DNA from: Rhodopirellula bahusiensis
GTDB taxonomy: Bacteria > Planctomycetota > Planctomycetia > Pirellulales > Pirellulaceae
Reading direction: 5' to 3'
Length of the DNA stretch: 64,000 bases
Assembly: GCF_002727185.1 (NCBI RefSeq)
Contig: NZ_NIZW01000009.1
Location: 186,001-250,000 of the forward strand
Under the pieces are notes generated by a model. It saw nothing but the letters and a program-made list of their open reading frames with translations, was not told the origin of the DNA and did no database searches. Shown piece by piece: positions 49,091 through 57,621 of the stretch. A program made the position numbers and the translations under genes. Each line of letters opens with the position of its first letter. The stretch's first letter is position 1.

Positions 49091-50349
49091 GAAAGGTCGA
49101 TCATTCCCGTGCTGGTTCCGAATCGCTCGGTCTCGACACCAATATGCCGCAGCAGAGTCACAAACAAATTACAGAGCGGCGTATTCCGGTCTTGGTCATG
49201 TGCGACGTAGCGTCCGTGTTTGTAGCCGCCACCGGCAAGAATGATGGGAAGATTCGCCGGGTCGTGGGCGTTCGCGTTGCCCAGATTGCTGCCGAAAAGA
49301 ACGGCAGTGTGATCCAAAAGTCGTTCCCAATGTTCCGATCGTTGCCCAAGTTGTGACAACAAGTTCGAGAACGTTGAGAGTATTCCGGACTCGATGATTT
49401 TCAGTTGGGCGATCTTCAAAGGATCCTGGCCATGATGAGATAAAGGGTGATGCTCCCCCTGAACACCGGAGATGTTGGGAACCGCGCCGTGATCCTGAAT
49501 CATCAGGCTGACCACGCGCGTCGAATCGGTCTGGAGCATCAGCGGAATCAGATTCATCAGCTCTCGAATTTTGCGAATCAATTCCGACGGTTCCGTGACG
49601 TCCTTCGGTACTTTCGCATTTACCTTTGGCTTGGGTCGATCAAGCCACGCATCGGACGCGGCGAGTTCCCTTTCAGCCGTGCGTATGGAAGCGTAGTATT
49701 CATCCAACTGCTTCCGGTCACCTCCACTGACTCGTCGGTTGAGAGATTTTGTCTGATCACCAACGGCATCGAGGATGCTGCGACCTTCCGCAAGTCTTTG
49801 CTTCTGTCGCCGCTGTTCTTGCGGAGTTCCGGCAAGGAACAATTTCGCAAACAAGCGCGATGGCCGACAATCCGCCGGCAACATGACGCCGTTGCTGTTG
49901 TAGGACTGACTTTCTTGAGTGTTGCTTCCCAGCGTGATCGACGGAAACCGCGTCGCGTGACCGAGATGCATCGCCGCCGCCTGGTCCACAGAAATTGTGT
50001 TCTTGAAACCACTGAGTCCGGGATTGATCGCCGCAGTCAGAAAGGTCATTTCAGTGTCGTGCGGCTCCTTCCCATTTTGGTCCGGATGGGACAGCCCGGA
50101 AAATAGCGTAAAGTCAGTTCGGTGTTCCTCAAGTAGTTCGAGGTAATCAGTGCTCGCGTAGTTGGTTCCGGTTGTTTTCGGAAATAGTGATTGAGGCAAC
50201 AAACCGAGCGAGTTGCAAATCAGCACCATGCGTTTGGGTTGCTCCCCGCGTTCAAACCCGAACGCCGGATTCATTGCATCCAGCAGAGGCAATGCTAGCG
50301 CGACGCCGGATGCTTGGAGCGCGGTGCGTCGTGAAATGGGCGTGTGCAT
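49087..50349 (-). CDS. DUF1552 secreted protein
   Basis: 420 aa. A Tat-like start (ISRRTALQASGVALALPLLDAM) leads to typical DUF1552 sequence (GLSHPDQNGKEPHD, SYNSNGVMLPADCRPSRLF, HHPLSHHG, GSNLGNANAHDPANLPIILAGGG, cited in parts). It ends STGMIDLS, and the stop TAG is the first bases of the repeat element at 49022-49090. Unknown role; genomic partner of the PSD cytochrome encoded upstream. Confidence 0.93.
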   Translation of the reverse strand: MHTPISRRTALQASGVALALPLLDAMNPAFGFERGEQPKRMVLICNSLGLLPQSLFPKTTGTNYASTDYLELLEEHRTDFTLFSGLSHPDQNGKEPHDTEMTFLTAAINPGLSGFKNTISVDQAAAMHLGHATRFPSITLGSNTQESQSYNSNGVMLPADCRPSRLFAKLFLAGTPQEQRRQKQRLAEGRSILDAVGDQTKSLNRRVSGGDRKQLDEYYASIRTAERELAASDAWLDRPKPKVNAKVPKDVTEPSELIRKIRELMNLIPLMLQTDSTRVVSLMIQDHGAVPNISGVQGEHHPLSHHGQDPLKIAQLKIIESGILSTFSNLLSQLGQRSEHWERLLDHTAVLFGSNLGNANAHDPANLPIILAGGGYKHGRYVAHDQDRNTPLCNLFVTLLRHIGVETERFGTSTGMIDLS

Positions 50350-50361
50350 GATTTCTCTCTC

Positions 50362-50543
50362 GTAGCGAAAGTCGTCAACGGCTGGTTGATTTAGTGAGCG
50401 GCAAGGCGCTAGCCGCCAGTGTCAGTGCGCATACCGGCGGCTAGCGCCTTGCCGCTCACCCTTGCCAGTTCGGATTGTTGTTTTGGGTCGTCTTCAGTAG
50501 CGAGGAGTTGGTGGAGGCCGAAAGTCTTGACGACTTCCGCTAC
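50362..50543. repeat. Composite of REP half-units around a second palindrome
   Basis: A left half-unit (GTAGCGAAAGTCGTCAA at 50362), the perfect 24-base-arm palindrome 50394-50459, then a degenerate GTAG unit (50497) and a complete right half ending CTAC at 50543. The last TAG on the minus strand is the stop codon of the PSD cytochrome gene. Confidence 0.75.
50394..50459. repeat. Perfect inverted repeat, second repeat family
   Basis: Arms of 24 bases (50394-50417 and 50436-50459) are exact complements, starting GTGAGCGGCAAGG and containing GCGCTAGC, around an 18-base loop. It has no sequence in common with the GTAG elements and appears once in the window. It may be an insertion into an older REP doublet; no target duplication is visible. 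Confidence 0.85.
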
Positions 50544-53158
50544 CTGCATTGGAACATCCGGCTGCTAACAATCTCATGAATCAGTCCGCGCAGCGGGTAG
50601 TCGGCCTTCTCATGCCGGTCCAGAATTGCTTCCACCTCTTCCCTGTCAGCGAACTGGATTTCTGCCCCCGTGGCAAACGTGATCAACTGTGACACCAGAT
50701 TTCGCGCTACTTGCTCCTTGGACTTCATGAGGTGCTGTTTGAATTCGCGAATGTCGCTGAACGTGAAACCGTCCTCGGTCTGTCCGGTGCAGTCAACTGG
50801 CTGGCCAAGGTTGTAATCTTTGTGCAGGAAACGCAGTCCGGCGTCGGCGGTTCGTTTGACGCCTTTGCTAACGCGGTATTGAGTGCGAAAATTACCGACC
50901 GGATCAAAACATTCCAACGCGAATCCGGGAGGATCAATCCGGCGGTGACAAACGGCACAAGCCTGGACCGTCTGATGTTTTGCAAGTGTTTCGCGAATGG
51001 TTGTTGCTCCTCGCGTATCAGGCTCGATGGAACCGACACCGGGCGGTGGTGGACCCGGCGGCAAGCCCAGTAGATTCGTCAGCACAAACCTGCCGCGCCG
51101 GACGGGCGTCGTTACGGTTCCGCCCGCCGTCACCTTGGCAATACTGGCGTGAGTGAGAATGCCGCCTCGAACGCTACGCGGTGGCAGCATGACTTTGCGC
51201 ATTTCTTCGCCTTCGACGTTAGGAATGCCGTAGTGTTCGGCGAGTTTCCGGTTAAGGAACGTGAAGTCAGAATCGATGAGATTGGCGATGCTGAGGTCTT
51301 CGTCGATGAGGTGTCGAAAGACGAGGCGCGTTTCGGCCAGCATCGCTCGACGGAGCACATCGTCGTACTCTGGGTACATGTACTTGTCAGGCGTGGTGGC
51401 ATCGATCAGCCCCAGATCCAACCATTGATCTAAGAATTCGTTGATGAACCGCTCGCTGCGTCCGTCGGACAACATGCGGCGAACCTGAGCATCCAATGTT
51501 TTTGAATCGGAGAGCTTTCCGTCATTGGCAAGCCCGTGCAGTTCCTGATCGGGAGGACTGCGCCAGAGGAAGTAGGACAACCGACTGGCGAGTGCGTGTT
51601 GTGTGAGGGTTGAAACTCCGTAGCGGAAATCGTCATGACTCTCGTCCGATTTAGAGTGTGGCTGCCGAAAGTCTTGACGACTTCCGCTACCGACGGTTTC
51701 GTTCATCAGGAACAACGTCTCAGGGGAGATCAGGATCGCTCGCAACGGAACTCGAGCACTGGCGATAAAGCCCCGTTGGGCTTTGAGACTCGACGCGGCG
51801 AGATTGGTGAGGTCTTCGATCTCCTTGTCAGTTACCGGACGCCTGAAGGCTCTCGGTGCGAGCGCTGCGACGGCATCGCGAATATGCTCGTAATGGGACT
51901 TTGTTGTGACGGGACGGTAGCGGAAGTCGTCAAGACTTTCGGTTCGAGCGTCATTGCCCTGCCGAAAGTCTTGACGACTTCCGCTACGATTTACGGCTTC
52001 CCACTGGACTCCCGGGAACAGATCTCGCGTTCGCTCGGGAGGCCAGGTGGACTCAAGCGGCCCTTCGACAAGCACCTTGCGAACCCGCACGCCTTCACCC
52101 TTGAATTCGCTCGCGGGTTGCGAGTTGTAAATGACTTTTCCGTCGGGTGCCGGTTCGAGTTCGTCACCGCTTACGTAAAAGAAGTCGTCGGGGCGCATGT
52201 ATTTAATCGTCGAAACCGTGCGTAGTTTCGCATCGACGTCCCAGGCGGCAAAGAGTTCGCTGTCACCCTGAATGTCGTTTTGGCGTTTCAGGCTCATCGT
52301 CACCGAGGACCTCGACTGATACGCCGAACCGATGACGGTGATACGGTATCGACCGGTGACAGGAAACCGCAGGCCATTGTGGTCAGAGCGAAGGTTGTAG
52401 TTCTCGCCGCGGAACATGATGAGATCATCTTCGTCCAGGAAGACCGTGCCACCACCTCGGCGCACGGAACGCTGGAACCACATTTTCATGTATTGCGAAT
52501 TCGCGTAGTCAAGTTCGCGCACCCTCGTCGGGTTGGCACCCTGTTGAATCGCCTCATCGAGGGCAACATCGGCAGCTTTGAGGATCCCTTTGACATGAAC
52601 ACTCGACATGTCCTGCTTGGCGGTAACCACATCGAACACGTCCGATTTTGTTTCCGGAGGAAGGTACCGCGCGATGTCGCCACCGATACCAAGTAGATCG
52701 TGCAGCGTGTGTTCGTATTCAAGCCGGCTGAGTCGCCGCGACGGGACTCGACCGTTGTTTTGTTGTTGTTGGCGGTTGACGTCAATGAGATTCGTATTGA
52801 GGAACGTCAGTGCGGCGGTTTGCGTTGGTGTGTCCGGGCGAGGTTCTGATTCCGGGGGCATCTCTCCGCTGGAAATGCGGTCCACGATATTGACCCACGC
52901 ACGAAACGTACTGGCGTCTTCGAAATTCCGGTCGAGCTTCGTGAAGTCGAGGCGTGTTTCCGTATTCTCGTCGTGACAGGCGATGCAGGAGGATTCGATC
53001 AGTGGTTGCAGATCATCCGCATGGGATGGTTGAATGAAAATGAGTGCGAGTAGAACGGAGAGCACGTAGCGGAAGTCGTCAAGACTTTCGGCCCATCCAG
53101 AGTGTGCCTGCCGAAAGTCTTGGCGACTTCCGCTACGACGGGCTGCGGAACTCGTCAA
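50540..53158 (-). CDS. PSD-domain cytochrome (DUF1587/1592/1588/1585) with translated repeat inserts
   Basis: 872 aa if read from the TTG at 53158, which overlaps the upstream stop. A GTG at 53065 gives a proper signal peptide (MLSVLLALIFIQPSHA) and is the likelier start; the frame in front of it is itself a repeat element. Domain order: cytochrome c with CIACH, PSD2 (RLSRLEYEHTLHDLLG), a carbohydrate-binding-like PSD5, PSD4 (ALASRLSYFLWRS), PSD3 with CAVCHRRIDPPGFALE, and PSD1. Elements at 51917-51987 and 51619-51689 are read in frame as SGSRQDFR ... ESLDDFRY peptides (about residues 390-414 and 490-513), one in a domain linker and one in a loop of PSD4. Periplasmic; electron-transfer or surface role unknown. 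Confidence 0.88.
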   Translation of the reverse strand: MTSSAARRSGSRQDFRQAHSGWAESLDDFRYVLSVLLALIFIQPSHADDLQPLIESSCIACHDENTETRLDFTKLDRNFEDASTFRAWVNIVDRISSGEMPPESEPRPDTPTQTAALTFLNTNLIDVNRQQQQNNGRVPSRRLSRLEYEHTLHDLLGIGGDIARYLPPETKSDVFDVVTAKQDMSSVHVKGILKAADVALDEAIQQGANPTRVRELDYANSQYMKMWFQRSVRRGGGTVFLDEDDLIMFRGENYNLRSDHNGLRFPVTGRYRITVIGSAYQSRSSVTMSLKRQNDIQGDSELFAAWDVDAKLRTVSTIKYMRPDDFFYVSGDELEPAPDGKVIYNSQPASEFKGEGVRVRKVLVEGPLESTWPPERTRDLFPGVQWEAVNRSGSRQDFRQGNDARTESLDDFRYRPVTTKSHYEHIRDAVAALAPRAFRRPVTDKEIEDLTNLAASSLKAQRGFIASARVPLRAILISPETLFLMNETVGSGSRQDFRQPHSKSDESHDDFRYGVSTLTQHALASRLSYFLWRSPPDQELHGLANDGKLSDSKTLDAQVRRMLSDGRSERFINEFLDQWLDLGLIDATTPDKYMYPEYDDVLRRAMLAETRLVFRHLIDEDLSIANLIDSDFTFLNRKLAEHYGIPNVEGEEMRKVMLPPRSVRGGILTHASIAKVTAGGTVTTPVRRGRFVLTNLLGLPPGPPPPGVGSIEPDTRGATTIRETLAKHQTVQACAVCHRRIDPPGFALECFDPVGNFRTQYRVSKGVKRTADAGLRFLHKDYNLGQPVDCTGQTEDGFTFSDIREFKQHLMKSKEQVARNLVSQLITFATGAEIQFADREEVEAILDRHEKADYPLRGLIHEIVSSRMFQCR
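51619..51689. repeat. REPIN-like element inside the PSD cytochrome gene, 71 bp
   Basis: GTAG at 51619, CTAC ending 51689, 19-base centre. The left hairpin is partly decayed (GGAAATC, ATGACTC); the right is intact. It is translated on the minus strand between LFLMNETV and GVSTLTQ as an added ~24 residues not expected in this domain. Confidence 0.9.
51917..51987. repeat. REPIN-like element inside the PSD cytochrome gene, 71 bp
   Basis: Both units match the consensus exactly: GTAG, stem CGGAAGTC / GACTTTCG with loop GTCAA, 19-base centre, then the mirror unit ending CTAC. It is translated in frame between QWEAVN and RPVTTKS, at the PSD5-PSD4 linker. Confidence 0.92.
53066..53136. repeat. REPIN-like element at the junction of two cytochrome genes, 71 bp
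   Basis: It directly abuts the likely GTG start (53065) of the PSD cytochrome. Its centre (AGAGTGTGCCTG) resembles that of the 51619 copy, pointing to a common source. It is followed at 53143-53163 by a lone half-unit. Confidence 0.9.
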
Positions 53159-53163
53159 GGCTT
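53143..53163. repeat. Solitary REP half-unit remnant
   Basis: TGCGGAACTCGTCAAGGCTT is a left unit with altered ends. Read on the minus strand, its TTGA provides the TGA stop of the Vgb-lyase-like cytochrome gene and the overlapping TTG of the next frame. Confidence 0.6.
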
Positions 53164-55608
53164 ACTCACCGACTGAATGTAGGCGAGCAGATCGTAAATT
53201 TCAGCTTCCGAATACGTATCCAGCAGTCCCGTCGGCATCGTTGAGATATCCGCTGTCTTTCTTGCTTCAATCGAAGCCTTCGGCATCACTTCAATCTTCT
53301 CCGGCTTCAAAAGGTTCGGAATGAATTGAACTTCTTGATCATTTTCCTTGATCACCAGGCCTGTCCTCATTTGACCATCGTCGCCGAGGATCATCTGAGT
53401 TTGAAACTCTTTGTTGATCTCCGCCGAAGGCCGCACGATCTGAGTCAGCAACTTGGATCCCCGAAATTGCTTGGTAACCTCGGACAGACCGGGACCAAGC
53501 TTCTTTTCCCCCGGACCGATGTTATGGCAACGGCTACACGTCGCCTGTTCAAAAACGAGTTTTCCTCGTTCCAGGTTGCGCTGGCCCAGGTTGTCTGGAG
53601 CGTTACCAAAGCCGTGGTGTTGCCACTTTTTCACGAAGCGACGCTTCACCGGCAAATCGTGGTTGATGACGTGGTCGATGATCTTGACAAAGAACTGTCC
53701 ATCGCCGCGTCGGTCCGGATGTGTCTGCCGGAATTCATGCCATAGGGAACCGGCAAGATCGCGTTCGTGTTTCTCAAATGCGGCCATGCGCTTGTCGACG
53801 TATTCCTGGTGAGGCGTCTTTTTGTACGCTTCGGGCAGCGGTGCCGCGTCGATCTTGGCGAACAATTCAGCGTGGCCCAGGCTCGTCGACGGTTTGACCT
53901 TGGGTGCATCCGCGAGTTTGCCCACATCGTGATTGCCGTCATAGTGCTTCGGCGCGAGCTTGATCCCGCCGCCTTCGGGAAGCACCTTCGGCAGGGAAAT
54001 GCGGATCACGGCACCAACGCCGCGCTCCATGTGCCGGGCCGGCCCCGAAGTGCTCGTCCAAACATTACCGTCATCATCAAACTCGATTTCACGCGTGTAG
54101 GAAACTCGCGTGGGCAGACGGTATTCGACCAGCGTTTCCGTCTTTGGATCGAAGCGATTGATGGTGTCGTTACCGGTGCCGCAGACCCAGACGATGCCGT
54201 TCTTGTCGACATTCAACGCGTACGGAATCTGATTCTCGGCATCGGGCAACTCGTAGACGGTCCACTTCTCGTCGGTCGGATCGAACTTGCCAAAGACGCC
54301 TGAGCCGAACCCGGGCACCCAAACCATACCATCGGGAGCGACGTGCAAACGACGAGGGCCTCGGAAGGGCGGATTCCATTCTTTGATGTCGCCGTCCGGG
54401 GCGGTCGGATCAATGCGACCGATGCGGTTGCCATTCAGCTTGGAATACCAAATCTTTCCATCGATGGGTGAGTAGTCGATTCCATACGGCGTGATGCCTC
54501 GCGATTCGCCTCGACCTGCGCCCATGGCCTGTCCGGCGTTGAGCAGCTTGTATTCTTTGACTTCATGTGTTTCCGGATGAATCCAGAAGCATGAATTCGA
54601 ACCGGCGTCGGTGTACCAGATCAGGCCTTCTGGATCTTCCGGGTTGATTCGCAACGTATGTGGATAACCGCCACGCCGTTTGGGCGCCTCCGCGCTGCTG
54701 TAGGTTTCGAACTCCCGAGTTGTAACGTCATACCGCACCATTTGGCCCGTCGCGCACATGGTGGTCCACATGCTGTCGTCGTTGGCAGTTTCGATCGAGT
54801 GCGGACCATACGTGCCGCGCGGGTATTGCTGAGCTCGCTGTTCTCCCGTTTTCGGATTGAGGACGAGCAATCGATGCTGACTGATGTTGACGGCGTAGAC
54901 GTTGCCGTCTGGGCCGATTTCCAGGTCGTGAAAGGAACCTTTCAGCGGCTCATCCAGCTCCCACATGGTGATTGTGGCAGCAGCGGCCGCACCGGTTGAC
55001 GGCGGCGGTGGTTGGAATTCAGGCCAATTTTTGACGGCATCGTCTTTGTAAGTCTCCATCAGACGCTGAACAATGCTGTCCTGCGTGTGCGGATAAAGAC
55101 CACCAAAACCATCCATGCGGCGAATCATGGTTTCCCAGTCGACCGGCTTTTCGGGTGTGCGAAACCCCAGGGAACCAATCTGGTGACAATAGGAGCACAT
55201 CATCTTGAAGTTCATGCGGTCCCGCGGGTCGTCGAACTTGAGCATGCTGAACGCACTGCTGGCCGGACGTTGCAGTTCGAGTTCTTCGCCTTCGGCTCCG
55301 CGCGTTTTGATCGTAAGATCGTCAGTTCCCGCCGCGATCTTGCTGTTCCACTGGTCGGCGAGCCCCATCAGCCGCGTTCGAATGTTGTGATCAACATTCC
55401 GCAGACCTGTGATCTCGAACGAACCATCCTTTTGCGAGAATACGGAGGTCCACTTGCGATGCGCATCGTCGATTGCGGACACCATGACGCCTTCGATCGC
55501 CTTTCCGGATGCATCGACGATCGTGCCGCGAATGGATTCTGCCTGCGACTGGCCGATCATGAACAGACTCACGGCAGTCATAGCGAACAATGATATCCAG
55601 CTTCTCAT
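53155..55608 (-). CDS. Secreted Vgb-lyase-like propeller with carboxypeptidase-regulatory and cytochrome domains
   Basis: 817 aa from ATG 55608 (a TTG lies just before). Signal peptide to SQAES. A CarboxypepD_reg-like Ig fold (IRGTIVDASGKAIEGVMV) is followed by a heme site CSYCH, a virginiamycin-B-lyase/SMP-30-like propeller (about 215-560; GPDGNVYAVNISQHRL, VAPDGMVWVPGFGSG, DKNGIVWVCGTGND), a segment shared with the sulfatase C-terminus here (FAKIDAAPLP ... YVDKRMAAF ... SLWHEFR), and a terminal cytochrome c with CSRCH. Likely periplasmic electron carrier with a binding propeller. The stop codon lies in a repeat remnant. Confidence 0.87.
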   Translation of the reverse strand: MRSWISLFAMTAVSLFMIGQSQAESIRGTIVDASGKAIEGVMVSAIDDAHRKWTSVFSQKDGSFEITGLRNVDHNIRTRLMGLADQWNSKIAAGTDDLTIKTRGAEGEELELQRPASSAFSMLKFDDPRDRMNFKMMCSYCHQIGSLGFRTPEKPVDWETMIRRMDGFGGLYPHTQDSIVQRLMETYKDDAVKNWPEFQPPPPSTGAAAAATITMWELDEPLKGSFHDLEIGPDGNVYAVNISQHRLLVLNPKTGEQRAQQYPRGTYGPHSIETANDDSMWTTMCATGQMVRYDVTTREFETYSSAEAPKRRGGYPHTLRINPEDPEGLIWYTDAGSNSCFWIHPETHEVKEYKLLNAGQAMGAGRGESRGITPYGIDYSPIDGKIWYSKLNGNRIGRIDPTAPDGDIKEWNPPFRGPRRLHVAPDGMVWVPGFGSGVFGKFDPTDEKWTVYELPDAENQIPYALNVDKNGIVWVCGTGNDTINRFDPKTETLVEYRLPTRVSYTREIEFDDDGNVWTSTSGPARHMERGVGAVIRISLPKVLPEGGGIKLAPKHYDGNHDVGKLADAPKVKPSTSLGHAELFAKIDAAPLPEAYKKTPHQEYVDKRMAAFEKHERDLAGSLWHEFRQTHPDRRGDGQFFVKIIDHVINHDLPVKRRFVKKWQHHGFGNAPDNLGQRNLERGKLVFEQATCSRCHNIGPGEKKLGPGLSEVTKQFRGSKLLTQIVRPSAEINKEFQTQMILGDDGQMRTGLVIKENDQEVQFIPNLLKPEKIEVMPKASIEARKTADISTMPTGLLDTYSEAEIYDLLAYIQSVSKP

Positions 55609-55736
55609 CAATCAGTTCTCCAGCAGGGCCAGCAATTCACGGACGTTGACGCATTCCAGTCGGTGGTCGCCGACCGCTACATATAACAGAACCACGAAAA
55701 CGTCCGAATCGTGGACGAAATTCTCTCCAAAAACCA

Positions 55737-56492
55737 TCACTCAGAGTCTGACGACGTATCGAGCACCGTGGCTTTCAGAATCAGCTCCCGAAAACGCTCA
55801 TCAGAGACGTCATCAAGAAGCTTCAAAAATGCGATCAGGTTCGACTTGTCTTCTGCGCTCAGTTGCATGACGGAATACTCGTCGCTGATCTCATCCGCGT
55901 CTCCGGATTGCTTTCGATGCAACGCGTCGAGTTTCAACTTCATTGCCTTCTGCAGGTCAACTCCGCGACTGACAGAGTCTCGCAACGACGGCGTGAGCAT
56001 CGCTTCCTCTGCTTTGGTGACGATGTGCGATCTACCGTCACGGAAATCGGGCAGCGTATGACAGGCGGCACAATTGCCGACACTGGCCGCTCCTTCGTAC
56101 CTGAGAAACGTCTTGAAGCCTTCGTAGGCAGGCCGATCCATGCCGGGCGGTGCCTTCAGCAGGATTCGTCCTTCCTGATTCGCCAGACGACTGAAAATCC
56201 GTGCGGCGAAATCTTCCGGCGTTTCTTCGTCGTACGATTGATCTGGAATGCGGTTCACGTAGGAGAACGCATCGAAGACAGAACGCTTTGTTGTGGCGAG
56301 ACGATGAATGCGAGTCTTCGTTTCGATACCATTCGTTTCAGGCGTAGCGAAAGTCGTCGAAACTTTCGAATCACCACCCTCGTCCGATCGAAACTCGTGA
56401 CGAGTTTCGCTTTGAGTCGGAGGCGTAGCGGCCTTGGCAAAACCGGGGCAAGCCGGCAACAGAAAGCAAAAGAATTTGAGGATCGTTTTCAT
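55737..56492 (-). CDS. Small secreted cytochrome, peroxidase-like fragment with repeat insert
   Basis: 251 aa. Signal peptide to GFAKA. One heme site CAACHTLPDF; LTPSLRDSV and DKSNLIAFLKLL fit the C-terminal half of di-heme cytochrome-c peroxidases, whose N-terminal heme domain is not present. Residues about 27-50 (SETRHEFR ... SKVSTTFAT) are the translation of the element at 56344-56413, placed just after signal-peptide cleavage. It lies upstream of the Vgb-lyase-like cytochrome gene on the same strand. Confidence 0.8.
   Translation of the reverse strand: MKTILKFFCFLLPACPGFAKAATPPTQSETRHEFRSDEGGDSKVSTTFATPETNGIETKTRIHRLATTKRSVFDAFSYVNRIPDQSYDEETPEDFAARIFSRLANQEGRILLKAPPGMDRPAYEGFKTFLRYEGAASVGNCAACHTLPDFRDGRSHIVTKAEEAMLTPSLRDSVSRGVDLQKAMKLKLDALHRKQSGDADEISDEYSVMQLSAEDKSNLIAFLKLLDDVSDERFRELILKATVLDTSSDSE
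56344..56413. repeat. Divergent REPIN-like element in a cytochrome gene, 70 bp
   Basis: Left unit GTAG then CGAAAGT / ACTTTCG; right unit CGAAACTC / GAGTTTCG around GTGAC, with the final CTAC changed to CTTT. Both hairpins keep pairing despite base changes. The one-base-shorter length shifts the reading from one open frame of the element to the other, without a stop. Confidence 0.75.
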
Positions 56493-56558
56493 CTTATTAA
56501 TTCAGTCGCTTAAATCGTGGCAACTGAACATATTCAAGAAATAGCTGGTATAGCATTA

Positions 56559-57590
56559 TCACTCATTTGACTTTTTGAGATACTTGTCGAACCAGTTGAG
56601 TTCCATTTTCAGGATTGCATCCTGATGTTCGCCGTAGATACCGTAGTGAGTCATGCCCTCGATGACATGGTATTCAACGGGTGAGCTGTTCTCCTTTACG
56701 ATCTGCGCCACAAGCCCACCTTGCTGGGTAATGTCCATCAACTCCTCGTTGCCAGCATCGATGATCATCAGTGGGGTCTTGAGCTTTTCCACCGCTCGGA
56801 AAACATCGTAGACGACGTTTTTCGAAGGGTTGTAGCGAATGTGCTTATAAGCGGCCATCGTTCCGCCTGGAGCTCCGGTCTTGAAGGGAACCGGTTCGAC
56901 CTCGCCGCGAGCCTGTTGAGCCATCAGGGTGTACGCATGCTGGTAGTAAGGTAGACCGCGCTGCCCTCCCATGCCCGGCACTTGCGCGACGGCACATTTG
57001 ACACGCGGGTCATTCGCGGCCATCCAGGTTGCCAGTCCACCGCCGTAGCTGGTGCCAAAAACTCCGATGCGTTCAAAGTCGACGTTCGGTTCACCGGCGA
57101 TGAAGCCGATGGCGTTGCGGATATCGGTGATTTGGTCACCAAAGTCCATCTGCCAGCGGATCGCGCGTGCCTTGACGGCGACCTTGCCCTCGGCATCCGG
57201 TTCCGGCATTTCCTCCAGCATCATCAATCGGCTGTCGCTCTCGCCCCAACCGCGGTAGTCGAAGTTGAGGAAGGCGTAGCCGCGCCGGGCACTCTCGACG
57301 CCTAGCTTGATCGACCACGGCATCTTCTTTACTCCGCCCGTACCATGAACGAAGACGATGGCGGGTAGCTTGACATCTGCGGCAACATTCTTTGGCAGGT
57401 ACACGTCGCCAGCCATGCGCGTTCCATCGCTCCAGATCACCACCTGCTTCCGCATCACGTCGTCAGGCAGCGGAGGGTAGGGCTTGGCCTTCCAGGCGGC
57501 TCGCGACACGTCTTCCTGCGCAAAGGTAGGAAGGTTGAAAGGCAGTGCCAGCAGACACAAGCCAACGGCAAGGATTTGATTTCGACTCAT
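56559..57590 (-). CDS. Secreted alpha/beta hydrolase (acetyl-xylan-esterase / dienelactone-hydrolase-like)
   Basis: 343 aa from ATG 57590, starting a leader (MSRNQILAVGLCLLALPFNLP). HGTGG forms the oxyanion region, GTSYGGGLA the nucleophile elbow, and the His lies in GMTHYGIYG. Extra upstream ATGs give longer frames without a better leader. It is followed by the small cytochrome gene and preceded by the propeller gene on the same strand. Confidence 0.87.
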   Translation of the reverse strand: MSRNQILAVGLCLLALPFNLPTFAQEDVSRAAWKAKPYPPLPDDVMRKQVVIWSDGTRMAGDVYLPKNVAADVKLPAIVFVHGTGGVKKMPWSIKLGVESARRGYAFLNFDYRGWGESDSRLMMLEEMPEPDAEGKVAVKARAIRWQMDFGDQITDIRNAIGFIAGEPNVDFERIGVFGTSYGGGLATWMAANDPRVKCAVAQVPGMGGQRGLPYYQHAYTLMAQQARGEVEPVPFKTGAPGGTMAAYKHIRYNPSKNVVYDVFRAVEKLKTPLMIIDAGNEELMDITQQGGLVAQIVKENSSPVEYHVIEGMTHYGIYGEHQDAILKMELNWFDKYLKKSNE

Positions 57591-57621
57591 TATCATTATA
57601 CTTCTCTGCTCGATTTTCGCG

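Noticed and set aside
51619-51987. Coding copies as sequencing or assembly errors
   Set aside because: Copies differ in centre sequence and hairpin bases, keep reading frames on both sides, and recur in several genes.
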